Positions 11,261-21,054 of a stretch of DNA of 64,000 nt are shown one piece after another (positions within the stretch are counted from its first letter, which is position 1; each line of letters opens with the position of its first letter). Made by a program: the position numbers and the translations under genes. Origin of the DNA: Nigrospora sphaerica (Eukaryota > Ascomycota > Sordariomycetes > Amphisphaeriales > Apiosporaceae); assembly GCA_018287875.1 (NCBI GenBank), contig JAGVVL010000002.1:8308001-8372000 (forward strand), given 5' to 3'. The notes below the pieces were generated by a model. The model was not told where the DNA came from. It ran no database searches and was given only the letters and a program-made list of their open reading frames with translations.

Positions 11261-14066
11261 ATGAGCGTGGATGCCGAGGGGCTCGTGATCCAGCCCTTCC
11301 AGGAGCTGGCCGAGACGGCGAGGCTGGCCGTGGCCAACGCCGAGGCGGCATTAGCCGAGGACGCGGCGTCGGCGCCGGCGGAGCGCATGCTCAAGGCGGC
11401 CCGTGGGCTGGTCAAAGAGGGCGACCGAGCCCTGCAGAGGATCCAGCCGCTCTGGACCGCCCAAGCCGACAAGTATGGCGATGCGTTCCGCGACGCCATA
11501 CGCGATCACGGTAGGATCGACCGACCCGCTCGTCGGCATTTGTCGAGATAGCGGCCAAGTGCACCGTGCTGACGTGCCTGCAGAAGGCATTTCTGAGAGC
11601 CGCCGAGTTCTCGACGACCTGTTGTACGATATGGACGACTACATCGAGCTGGACACCTTCGACCCGGAGAGATATGGCGAGATCCAGGTCGCGTCAAAGG
11701 CGTTTGCCCTGAACGCTATCGAGGCCATCAAGCGTCTGAAACTCGAAGCGCCGGTGCCGCCCACGCATGCGCCGCTACCGCCGCCGGGCTCTCCCCTCGT
11801 CACGGGGTTCGTCTTTCCGCCTCTACCGCCGTTACCGCCCGGCAAGTCGTTGGCCGCACAAAGGCCATCCACTAGCGGCGGTCGGCATCCCGATGATGTG
11901 CGCCAGCCAAGACTCAAACCCAGGCCCGTCTCGCATCTCGACTCCATGCGCAACGGCGGCAACGTGTCCAACGAGAGCAGCAACCAACTCCACCGGACCG
12001 ACACGAGGCGCTCTCAAGCGTCCTCGATTCACAGCTCCGGGAGCCATAGCTCCTCGACCGTGTCGCACCGGCTTAGTGGACAGTGGCCGCTGAAGCCCAG
12101 CCCGCTGCAGCTGGGCCAAACGAGCTGCGCCGACGACCGTGGCCTTCTCTCACCCCTGTCCCCCGAAGCGGAGGACAGGCCAGCTGCCCACTCCGCGGTG
12201 GATGCGCCCAACAGCCCGTCTCCCATAGACATTCCCTCGACGGGAGCGCGGATCAACACCTCTATTCCACGAACGAGTGAGTGGGTGACGGACCAAGTCT
12301 CATCCCAGAGACATCATCGCAGCAGCCGGACTGACACGATTCCTGAAGACCACGTGATCGCGTATTCGCCGGTCAACGACGGGGACGGCCAAGATGGTAG
12401 CGGCAATCAGTCCAACCGGAACACCATGGCGAGCGTGTACCGTAACAGCTACGTTTTCGATGCGCCGGCGAGCCCAACATCGACCTCATACCGCACCTCG
12501 GTGCTCTCCGACACGAGCGAAAACAACCACCGTGTGTCAGGCATCAAGATGGTGGGACGCGCCTCGGAAGAGGCGTCGCCTGGCGTGCCGCCGCTCCCGG
12601 GCCACCACGCCGCTGGCCCGCCACCGTCACCGAGCATCGACATCCCTCCGCGCAACCCCTCCCGCCTCACCCACCGGCGGGGAGACTCCCTATTGACGCA
12701 CGTGGTCCTCGACGCGCGAGCCCAATCCGCCGGAATCCTCCGGGAGGACAAGGAGCCGGCCCCCGAGCCGTGGTACTCGCTGCAGCCCGCCTGCTCGATA
12801 GGCGACGACAGCAGCGTTCGCCGCCTCGGTCCCCTCTGCAACGGTGCCCTCCGGTTCAGACAAGGCGGCGGGCACACGGCCACAATTGCCGGCCTCGTAC
12901 AGGTGAGTCTGCCGTGCATAGGCTATGCGCCTGAGAACGTAACTGAAGCCCAGGCCAGGGCGTAGGCGTAACCGTGGCACAGTGCATCAACTGCAAGTAC
13001 CGCCACACGTTGTCCGAAATTGAATGCGACAATAACGCAGAGGGTCCGTACTTGTCCTATCCGCTATCACTCCCACCGACTCGGAAGACCAGCTAACCCG
13101 TGATGTAGCGCGCGCCAACTTTTGCAAGGCGGGCATCAACTTCCGCCTGCGGTTCCTGTACAAGTCCCATCTGCCGACTGACTCGGGCCGCTCCTCGTTT
13201 TACGCCTGCGTCTTCTGCGAGCTCAGCGGGCGCACCGCCAGTGCCGACGACGCCACCGTCTTCACGTCGCAGGAGCAGCTGTTCAACCACTTGGCGCGCC
13301 ACCCGCGGCCGCTACCCGAGGTGCCCGACTTCAAAGTGGTATACGGTCCACTGGACAAGGAGGACGCGGCGTCCGAGACGTTCGACCTGCACTTCCCGCA
13401 TGCGCCCGTGGAGAACCCGCTCGCAGACATCGACCCGGAGACGCCCAAGCGGTTCCCGAGCGCGATGGCCATTGCGGACCACGTGAATCGCCCGGGCAAG
13501 CGGGACCTGGCCGATCCGGATGGAGGCAAGGAGGAGGTACTGGAGTTCTTGGCTGGGGCGCGCATTGTCGGCGTCGAGTTCCCGGAGCGGTGGGGCGGCA
13601 AGTGGTGCACGGGATGGCATAACGGATTTCACGGGTCGTTCCCCCTGAAGGTCGTGACTCTGAACCCGCCGCCCACCAGCGATGTCCGCCTGCCCGGGAC
13701 GAACAACGATGGAGTAACGGTCACGTCGCGGTGGAAGTGGCAGCCGAGGGATTCCAATGCGGGCTGGCTCGCATTCGACAAGAACACCGTAATCAGCAAC
13801 GTGAGCTGTAAGCGCCCTCCCCCCTCCTTCCCTGTTTTCCGGTTGCGCATTGACAAAACGCGGACTGACACGGTGGCATAGGGCTCGATCAGGACCAGTG
13901 GTGTTGGTCGGGCATGACCAAGGACGGCAAGGTGGGCTTCTTCCCAAGCTCCCATACCAAACCAGAGTCGATCCAGGAAACGGGCGAATCGCCCGAAAGT
14001 GGCGGCGGACACCGAAAATACATATCATCCAGGTTCTTCAGCATACGGCGAAGCGGGGGCATTTGA
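11261..14066 (+). CDS. SH3-domain protein with C2H2-like zinc region and long disordered linker
   Basis: Exons 11261-11510, 11584-12902, 12983-13043, 13109-13807 and 13882-14066 give 837 residues. The N-terminus (1-165) is helical and coiled-coil-like (ETARLAVANAEAALAEDAA, VLDDLLYDMDDYIELD). A Pro/Ser-rich disordered stretch (about 165-520) contains several PxxP-like runs. Next comes a zinc-binding-looking module: CINC at about 524-527, then YACVFCEL and HLARH at about 575-607. Two SH3-like units follow: RIVGVEFPERWGGKWCTGWHNG..GSFP (about 695-725) and WKWQPRDSNAGWLAFDKN..QWCWSGMTKDGKVGFFPSS (about 750-805). SH3 folds bind proline-rich ligands, so a scaffold or cortical/septal adaptor role is plausible, but that is inference. 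The frame at each of four introns is maintained; the second-last acceptor gives VISNVS|WLDQDQW. I know similar fungal proteins only as uncharacterised. Confidence 0.85.
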
Positions 14067-14863
14067 GGTGCCCCCACTCCTCCCCCTAAAACGACGCGAC
14101 GGAAGCTAGAACTATAGAGGGTGGGCGAGACGGGCCTGAGGCTTCCGGGGGCGTTTTGGGAGCGTTTCTTTCTGCCTGCGGGCCAGGGTTTGGACCGTGA
14201 CAAACAGCGGGGTGAGGGGGCACTTGAAAATATCCTGCATAGCGAATCACAATAGCCACTCTGTTCCTTCCGCGTCCAGTTCTCTGTCAAGGGGATGTTA
14301 AGGGGACGTGTGTCGCATACCTGTTGTAGGCGAGAGACCTGACTATCCAGGAACCAATGGTTAATGGGCAACACGGATGTTTGTCCGACGTGGCCTGGGT
14401 GGTCACTACAGGCGGTAACGACTGTCGCAGGGCATTTCTCCCGTTTTAAGGTAGAATTTCGTATGACCCTGTCATATGCCGTAGGACTCAACCTCGTAGC
14501 CTCTCAATTATCGTAGTGACCGACCTGGAAGCCGGGCTGCCTGTATGATTGTGCCTTCTGGTCTCGGTGAATCGTCTCTCCTAAACGATATAGAGATATA
14601 TCTCATCGATAGCCCAATAGACGCCTCTAGGGCCCCTCAGGAACCAGTCTTTGCCCAGACCATGGGTTTTCCGCGCCCGGAGTGACGCTTTTTGAGTAAA
14701 CACTTGTTGTAGGGAAGATCAGTTCACCAAACTAAAGAACGTTCTTCAGAAGCCCCCAGCCGCCGCCGCAGTGGTCTTTGCGACGGCTGATTGGAGACGC
14801 AATTCCAAAGGTAAGCCGTCAAAAAGAGACCCTTGAATCGGTGTCGGACGGCACTGGCGCGGC
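14067..14863. other. Convergent intergenic region, 0.8 kb
   Basis: 3' flanks of the SH3 gene (plus) and the DHH gene (minus). The region is less GC-rich than the flanking exons, with TATAGAGATATATCTC near 14590. No gene was recognised. Confidence 0.6.
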
Positions 14864-16356
14864 TTACTTTGCCTTGGCCTTGGCCTTTTTCTTTGTCGTT
14901 TGGGTTCCCACCGCCAGCACCTGCATCAGTTCCTCGAATTCCTTTTTGGGCACAACACCGCCGCTGGCCTGAACATGGCCCTTGCCGAAGTTGTCGCCCA
15001 GGCGGGCACGCAGCGTAGGGTCGGGGGCGCCGTCAACGAGGTCAGCAAGGGCCCGGAGCAGGTTGACTGGAGGATTCCGCGAGCGAGCACTGCGCGGCAC
15101 TCGGCACGAGAAGTGCACGCGGTCGGGCACAAAGCCATCATTGGCCACCATGATGACCTCGAGGTCGGCCGAGTCCAGGTAGTTCGCCCAAATGGTGGCG
15201 ACGACCGGGTGCACCTGGGCCTCCGAGGAGATACGGAAAACGGCAAAGCGCTTGTCGGCCGAGAACTTGGGTGCGATGCGCGTACACCGCTTTACGGCCG
15301 CGTTGACGGCGGCGCGCGCATCTAGGAGCTCCCGATTGTCCAGCAGATCACGCGGCGACTCGGCGGCGGTAAGGGCGCGCCAGGCGCCAGCCACGTCGTA
15401 CTCGGCGGTGCGGCGCGGGGCGTTGATTAGCGACACGGCGTCGTTGTGCGCCTTCTTGGTATACTTCTTGAAGGCGGGTTTCATGTCGGGGAAAGGCGGC
15501 TCCCATACAAAGCTGTTGCCCAGATCGCCGTGCGTGCCCATGACGCACAACCAGTCGCACTGCTTGGGGACATCCTCGTGGAGTGCCGAGCAGACGTGGT
15601 AGGTTAGCAAGGAGCTGGTCGCCACGGGCGGCGAGTCGCAGGCCGTGACGTGCTCGGCGCCCTCGGGGAAGTCATCGTCAAGCGCGTAGTGGTGGTCTAC
15701 GACCAGGGCGCGGTGGGGAGCATCGATAACGGGCCGGCTCTTCCGGGCGCCGTGGTCAAGGACGAAGATGTACGCGGGCTTGTGGGCTGCCATGGCCGCC
15801 CGCTCCGTGTCTTCGTGGATGTTGCTGCCCTTCTGCGGCAAATGCACGGCAATCAGCGCCGGGTCCAGGCCGAGAAGGAGCAATGTCCTTTGTAAGATGG
15901 CACCTGACGCCAAACCATCGGCGTCTTTATCAGGCACTATCAGGGTTTTCTGGCTCGATGAGGCGCTGTACCGCCTTTGTCAGAATCTGATCATGCCGGG
16001 AAGAGGTGGGTGTCTAACCAGTCCCGGATAAACCGGCGAGCATTGGCAATCTTGTCTGCCGGCGCCGGCCAGATGATGTCGCCCGCATCGTCTCGCAGTG
16101 ACGGGGTAAGATGGTAGGCCGGCACAGGGTCACGCGGTTTTTTGGATTTGGAGGGCGTCTTGGTATATTTCGGCGTGCGGACCGGTCTGTTCTGAAAGTA
16201 GTCGCCGGCGTGCGGGGCGGCCACCGTGTGAGAGAAGCATGCGCTCGGCGCTGAACCGTGCTGAAATTTCTGCCGGCCCCCGAGGGTATTATATCGTAGA
16301 GGCACGGGAGGACGGGAAGGCCGCGAAAACCTCGCCCATGATGCAAGACCACGCAT
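14864..16356 (-). CDS. DHH-family phosphoesterase-like protein
   Basis: Two exons (16356-16019 and 15965-14864) give 479 residues. The C-terminal 360 residues show the DHH phosphoesterase metal-binding motifs in order: VPDKDADGLASG (about 124-135, motif I), VLDHG (about 181-185), VVDHHY (about 201-206, the DHH itself) and GTHGDLG (about 256-262). The extreme C-terminus carries a GDNFGKGHVQASGG block of the DHHA1 type, followed by a Lys/Ala tail. DHH proteins hydrolyse phosphodiesters such as short nucleic acids, cyclic dinucleotides or polyphosphate; the substrate here is unknown. From ATG 16356 the first 30 residues are basic and free of acids (MRGLASWARFSRPSRP), which looks like a mitochondrial presequence. 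The 53-nt intron joins RDC|ASSSQK with a CTGAC branch point. The start is uncertain because the frame stays open upstream. Confidence 0.87.
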
Positions 16357-18271
16357 GAGGGCAACCAGATCGCCAATCGTCGCGTAATGCGGGCAGGCCT
16401 CAGAGCCGTGGAAGGGCGGGATTCTGATGATGTGTTGGAACTGCGACGTGTGTAGCATCGGGCCACACGCATAGCGCCTACTGTTCCTTGATACGCACGG
16501 CCCTGCTCTCTCACTTGCGCTTGCCCACGCAGGCATGCATGTGTGGCTCATCAATTACAACAGCACTTTTGCATTGCACGAAAAGCTACGGCCCAACCGA
16601 ACCGCTTAGGATAGAATGGGTGGATACAACATATGGCGTCGACTTTCGCACTACAAAACCCTTAGATTCTTTATCACCGCATCTTTCTTAGGATAGCGAC
16701 CGAGGACTTGTCCGCATCGTCTCGTCATGGTTGTGGGTCTTGCCTATGTCTGTTCACTGGCCGACGGCTGACCAGCCTCATTCAAAAATTGCCGAGCGCG
16801 GCAACGCCGTCCGACATTCTTCCCCGATTGGGACACGCCGGGATGAATTCTACGATCCCAGCGCTAATCATCAGGAGCATTTCCTGGCAATCAGACTCCC
16901 TTGCGCCTCCATCAGCCTGGCTCTGGAAAACCGGATCTTGCGTCTCCGCTGAAAACTCCGTATCGGGACATCGTGGAGGCGGAAGCGATGGAACCTGTCA
17001 CATCCAATCCATCGATGCTGGAAACTTGTCCCACCCGTATCCCTTCCATGGTGAGCCCGCTCGCCGGCCCGAGAAACACAATAGCTTTCAAAGTCTAACC
17101 ATACTAAGGAAGTGGGGTACAAGTGAGGTGTAGGTACTAAGTAGCGTGGGCCGAAACTTTTAGTATGAGTCTTTCAACCCTCCATCTCAATTTCTAATCT
17201 AGAAAGGTGCAAGCCGACAAGCTAGGTAGGTAGAGGGATACCCGATAGTGCACCTCACTTTGGCTCTGATCTTGGTATTTGGAAGAACAACCCGTCAGGA
17301 CCTGATCTTGGCAAGATAACCGACTCGGCGCTTAGCCAGCAGTCAACTAGTTCTACATTAGCGTCAGCTGTTGCAATCTTGCACACGCTTGTAGCCCACG
17401 CGGCGTCGATCTGCGTGCCGTCGACCACAGCTCGGGCAGTCATGCGGTCCCCGTCCCTCGTTGACGTGCGAAACGGCGCGTTTTCTGTATTTACGCCACA
17501 GCCGTCAATAATTTAGCTGGCTCTCTGACAACGCGACCCACCACGATTGGCCTGGCGCATACTGACGTGGCGACGGCGTGCAATGACCGGTTCAGGTGGC
17601 CGTCGGAGGGTCTTTCCGGTGCCAGGCCCCCCCCAACTTCACCAGGGAGGTAGCCATCTGCCAGATGCGGGATGTCACGCTCTCCACGATCGTTCCCTTG
17701 TCTTTTCCAGTGGACCTATCCAGCATATTGAGGGAACGGGAAGGCCAGATGCGCCGACTCCCCTGGCAATCCTTGCTTGATGCGCATTCAGACGAACTAT
17801 ATCAGAGCTGAGCCATAACGAGCATGCTTTGTCCAGCAGGCGCAAAATACGTCCGCGTCGAGATATCTGGGACTCAGACTCCGAAATGAATACGAAGGCG
17901 ACGATGTCCCTCAGGCTGCAAAGTGGATTCTCGGGCATTCGATTCCCCTGGCCCCTCATTGTTTCCGCTTGTTCCGCCAGGGGACTCTTGCAGCCAGGGA
18001 CAAATCCCGTCAACCCATCCCTTGTCCAACCAACACCCACCTCCACAGGAAAAGTCATTCGGGACCTGACTAGTCCAACTAGCTGGTGATCCTTGCCTCC
18101 CCAAGGAAATTAAAAAGACTAGCGGACCTCGGTGACCCTCTTCGTCACATCCCGTATGATCTGTATAACTATCGGCTGCCGCCCTGGGGGCGGGGGGGGC
18201 GGCTCTGGTGTGATAGTCGCCCAGGTTCTTTCGATTCTCCCCGGAATTAGCGCATCCCACACGAGAGTACC
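16357..18271. other. Gene-free spacer, 1.9 kb
   Basis: Divergent region between the DHH gene and the lipase gene. A TATAA at 18164-18168 lies about 105 nt before the lipase ATG and could serve its promoter. The longest frames (16708-17133 plus; 17874-18362 minus) show no recognisable domain. Confidence 0.55.
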
Positions 18272-19699
18272 ATGCGCGGCCTTCAAACTGTGGCGTTCGC
18301 TCTCGCGGCGTCGCTCTGCTCTGCCGCACCGGCCTCTCCTCTGGACGAACGCACAGCAACATCTTTGGAAGTGGAGGAGCGCGGACTCATCGGCGGCTTG
18401 CTGCAAACCCTGCACTTGGACGACGTGCTCAGGCTTCTGGAACTGGTCGCCGACCCGAACATCGTCTTGAACCTGCTCGACCTTATCCAGCCCGCGCCTC
18501 GCCCAGGCAGCTACGAGGATGTCCAGAGCCTCCTGGGCGGCATTTTCGACAATGGAAAAGCTCAGGGCTCGTTCTACAAGAACATGGGCCTCCAAATCAG
18601 CGTGGGCCTGGGCCCCACGACCAAGGAGGGCAACCTGCGGACACTCGCGGCCCAGGAAGGCAAGGGTATCGACTCGCCGCATAACAACAACCCCGCCATC
18701 GGTGGTCTCTATCCGCAAAAGGCCGAGGGCGACGCGCCGTACTCAGTGCCCGAGGATGAACTGCGGGCCGCCATCTACATCCCCGACACTTTCACCTATG
18801 GCAAGAAGCCCCCCGTGCTTTTCGTACCCGGCACGGGCTCGTACGGCGGTTCCGTCTACAAATCCAACCTGCGCAAGCTGCTGGCGGGTACACACGACCC
18901 CGTGTGGCTGAATGTGCCGGGCAACATGCTGCTGGACACGCAGGCCAACGCCGAGTATGTGGCCTACGCCGTCAACTACGTGGCTGCGGCGACCAAGAGC
19001 AACATTACCACCGTCACCTGGTCCCAGGGCGGCCTCGATATGCAATGGGCCCTGACGTACTGGCCATCGACGCGCTCCGTCATATCGCACTTCTTCCCCA
19101 TCTCGGCTGACTTCCACGGCACCTACTTGGCCGATGCTCTGTGCCTCAAGGTGACCAAAGGTCCGCCGGTGTCATCGGGCTTGCGGTGTTCACCCGCGCT
19201 GCAGCAGCAGCGCTACGACTCGGCATACGTGACAGCGCTACGAGCGGCCGGCGGTGCTGACGCCTATGTGCCCACTACCTCCTTCTACTCGGGCCGCATT
19301 GACGAGGTTGTACAGCCGCAAGCGGGCACCGGGGCCTCGGCCTACATAGGCAACGCCCGCGGCGTCAGCACCCTCAACGTCCAAGTCGAAGCCGAGTGCG
19401 GCCCGGGCAATCTGCTGGTGGGTGGCAACAGCTTCTACGGTCACGCGGGCGTCTTGTACCACCCGCTGACGTACGCCCTCATCGCCGACGCCCTTGCGCA
19501 CGGCGACGCCGGCGACCTGAGCCGCATCAACGTCAACGACGTCTGCAGCACCTACGCCGCCCGCGGCCTCGACCTCGGCGACGTCATCGACACCGTCGCC
19601 ATTATCCCCGTCGGCGCCGCCCTGTTTCTCACGGCTCCCGAGCAGTCCCTCGTTGAGCCCAAGCTGATGCCCTACGTTGCCGCCCGGGCCCAGTCGTAG
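18272..19699 (+). CDS. Secreted CalB-type lipase
   Basis: Intronless gene for a 475-residue secreted lipase related to Candida antarctica lipase B. A signal peptide (MRGLQTVAFALAASLCSAAP) is followed by a helical pro-like region with LLGGI repeats. The catalytic elbow is TWSQGG with Ser251; the likely acid is Asp344 (YSGRIDEVVQP) and the likely base His391 (NSFYGHAGVLYHPLTYAL). The oxyanion/substrate loop is VLFVPGTGSYGG (about 182-193). It would hydrolyse ester bonds of lipids, waxes or polyesters outside the cell. It is much longer than the yeast enzyme (about 317 residues mature), with extra sequence at both ends, like other filamentous-fungal members. The gene stands alone and converges on bir1. 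Family assignment is strong; the natural substrate is unknown. Confidence 0.92.
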   Translation: MRGLQTVAFALAASLCSAAPASPLDERTATSLEVEERGLIGGLLQTLHLDDVLRLLELVADPNIVLNLLDLIQPAPRPGSYEDVQSLLGGIFDNGKAQGSFYKNMGLQISVGLGPTTKEGNLRTLAAQEGKGIDSPHNNNPAIGGLYPQKAEGDAPYSVPEDELRAAIYIPDTFTYGKKPPVLFVPGTGSYGGSVYKSNLRKLLAGTHDPVWLNVPGNMLLDTQANAEYVAYAVNYVAAATKSNITTVTWSQGGLDMQWALTYWPSTRSVISHFFPISADFHGTYLADALCLKVTKGPPVSSGLRCSPALQQQRYDSAYVTALRAAGGADAYVPTTSFYSGRIDEVVQPQAGTGASAYIGNARGVSTLNVQVEAECGPGNLLVGGNSFYGHAGVLYHPLTYALIADALAHGDAGDLSRINVNDVCSTYAARGLDLGDVIDTVAIIPVGAALFLTAPEQSLVEPKLMPYVAARAQS

Positions 19700-21054
19700 T
19701 AAAGATGGAATACATAGAGCAGCCTCGACTGGCGGGTGGGCAGTGCCCACTGTCAGGGAGGGGGAGCCTGGTTCACCTTTGCTTCTTGATCAAGTTACCC
19801 GTATCACCGTCATATTCTTTTGTACGCATTCACAGAAGGCCCTCCCTCTGCTTCCCACGCGTCGGAAAATATTCGTTATGCCTAGTCCTTTGGGGGAAGC
19901 TGCTCCACAACTCTCGTCTACGAGGTCTAATTACATAAGATATCATGACATACTTATAATTTACCAACCATGGTCGGCATCATCCTCAAGCCCGTGAGGC
20001 TCCGGCATGTCTTTTTCTCACAATTTACCCGTTCCCTTGGGCTGATTGAAAACAAAATGCAATGGATTAGATGACTCGGCCTTCTCTTGTTCAGAGAAAG
20101 CTGGCATAAATTTCGGAGGCTCGTCATCATCCACTCGTCGCGCTTCTGGGTCACGATCTATCCGCACGTTCTTGCTCGCCGGTTCATCACATACGCGGAA
20201 TGGGTGCCAAGACGAGAGCTGCTGTTGATCTTTAGGGGAATCGGGTGCCCCGTCGTCCCACACCTTCGGGGCGTGGTGGGAAAAAGGCGGCACGGGGCCA
20301 GCCCCAGGAAGGGAAGCTCTTGATTGTCACGGCAATGCGAACTCCTTGGTAGACCCAGGGTCCTCGGGCAGCAGCAGAAGAAGAAGAAGAAGAAGAAGAA
20401 GAAGAAGAAGAAGAAGAAGAAGAAGAAGAAGAAGAAGAAGAAGAAGAAGAAGAAGAAGAAGAAGAAGAAGAAGAAGAAGAAGAAGAAGAAGAAGAAGAAG
20501 AAGAAGAAGAAGAAGAAGAAGAAGAAGAAGAAGAAGAAGAAGAAGAAGAAGAAGAAGAAGAAGAAGAAGAAGAAGAAGAAGAAGGGACGGCTCGAAAGAC
20601 TCGTGACGTTGCCGTTTCAATCATGAAATATTCCAAAGTACTAGAATCGAAAGGAGCCAGCCCTGCTCCCCTTGTACCGAAATGGCGTCGCTTCGGTGCC
20701 ACATACCGACGAATTGACAGCCACGTGTGGAAGCTTTTCTGTTGTTGATTCTTCATCATTCTTTCCAATTCAGCGAGTGCCCGGAGGAATGCGGGACCTC
20801 TCCCAACCGGCGCTCCAGGCGCACACGTGCCGAAAATGCGCGCGCGTGCCACCCGCCCAACTTGATTGCCTGCCTATAAAACCCCTTCTACCGTAGCCCA
20901 AGCCCGCGTCGTCTTATACAGGTAGCCGGGGGGAAGGAGATAAAAAAGAAAACGCCACGCCATGCTCTCACCCGCATACATGCATACGCACACACCAAAT
21001 GCCCCCGTGTTCCGTGTCCCCGCGGTCAAGGATAATGGACATCGCCCTCCATTT
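19700..21054. other. Convergent intergenic region holding a GAA microsatellite
   Basis: 3' flanks of the lipase (plus) and bir1 (minus). Apart from the GAA tract annotated separately, the sequence is ordinary. The long Ser, Lys and Arg homopolymer frames that cross the tract are consequences of the repeat, not genes. Confidence 0.7.
20377..20584. repeat. (GAA)69 perfect trinucleotide microsatellite
   Basis: Sixty-nine uninterrupted GAA units (20377-20583) plus one G. The preceding CAGCAG suggests an original mixed CAG/GAA tract. One strand is all purine, so intramolecular triplex (H-DNA) can form. It lies between the 3' ends of two convergent genes. Confidence 0.99.

Noticed and set aside
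10662..11264. 200-codon plus-strand frame before the SH3 gene
   Set aside because: No recognisable motif, and it ends at the start of a well-supported gene.
20232..20852. Poly-Ser (minus) and poly-Lys/poly-Arg (plus) frames over the GAA tract
   Set aside because: Consequence of the microsatellite; no flanking coding signal, and all three plus phases are open.
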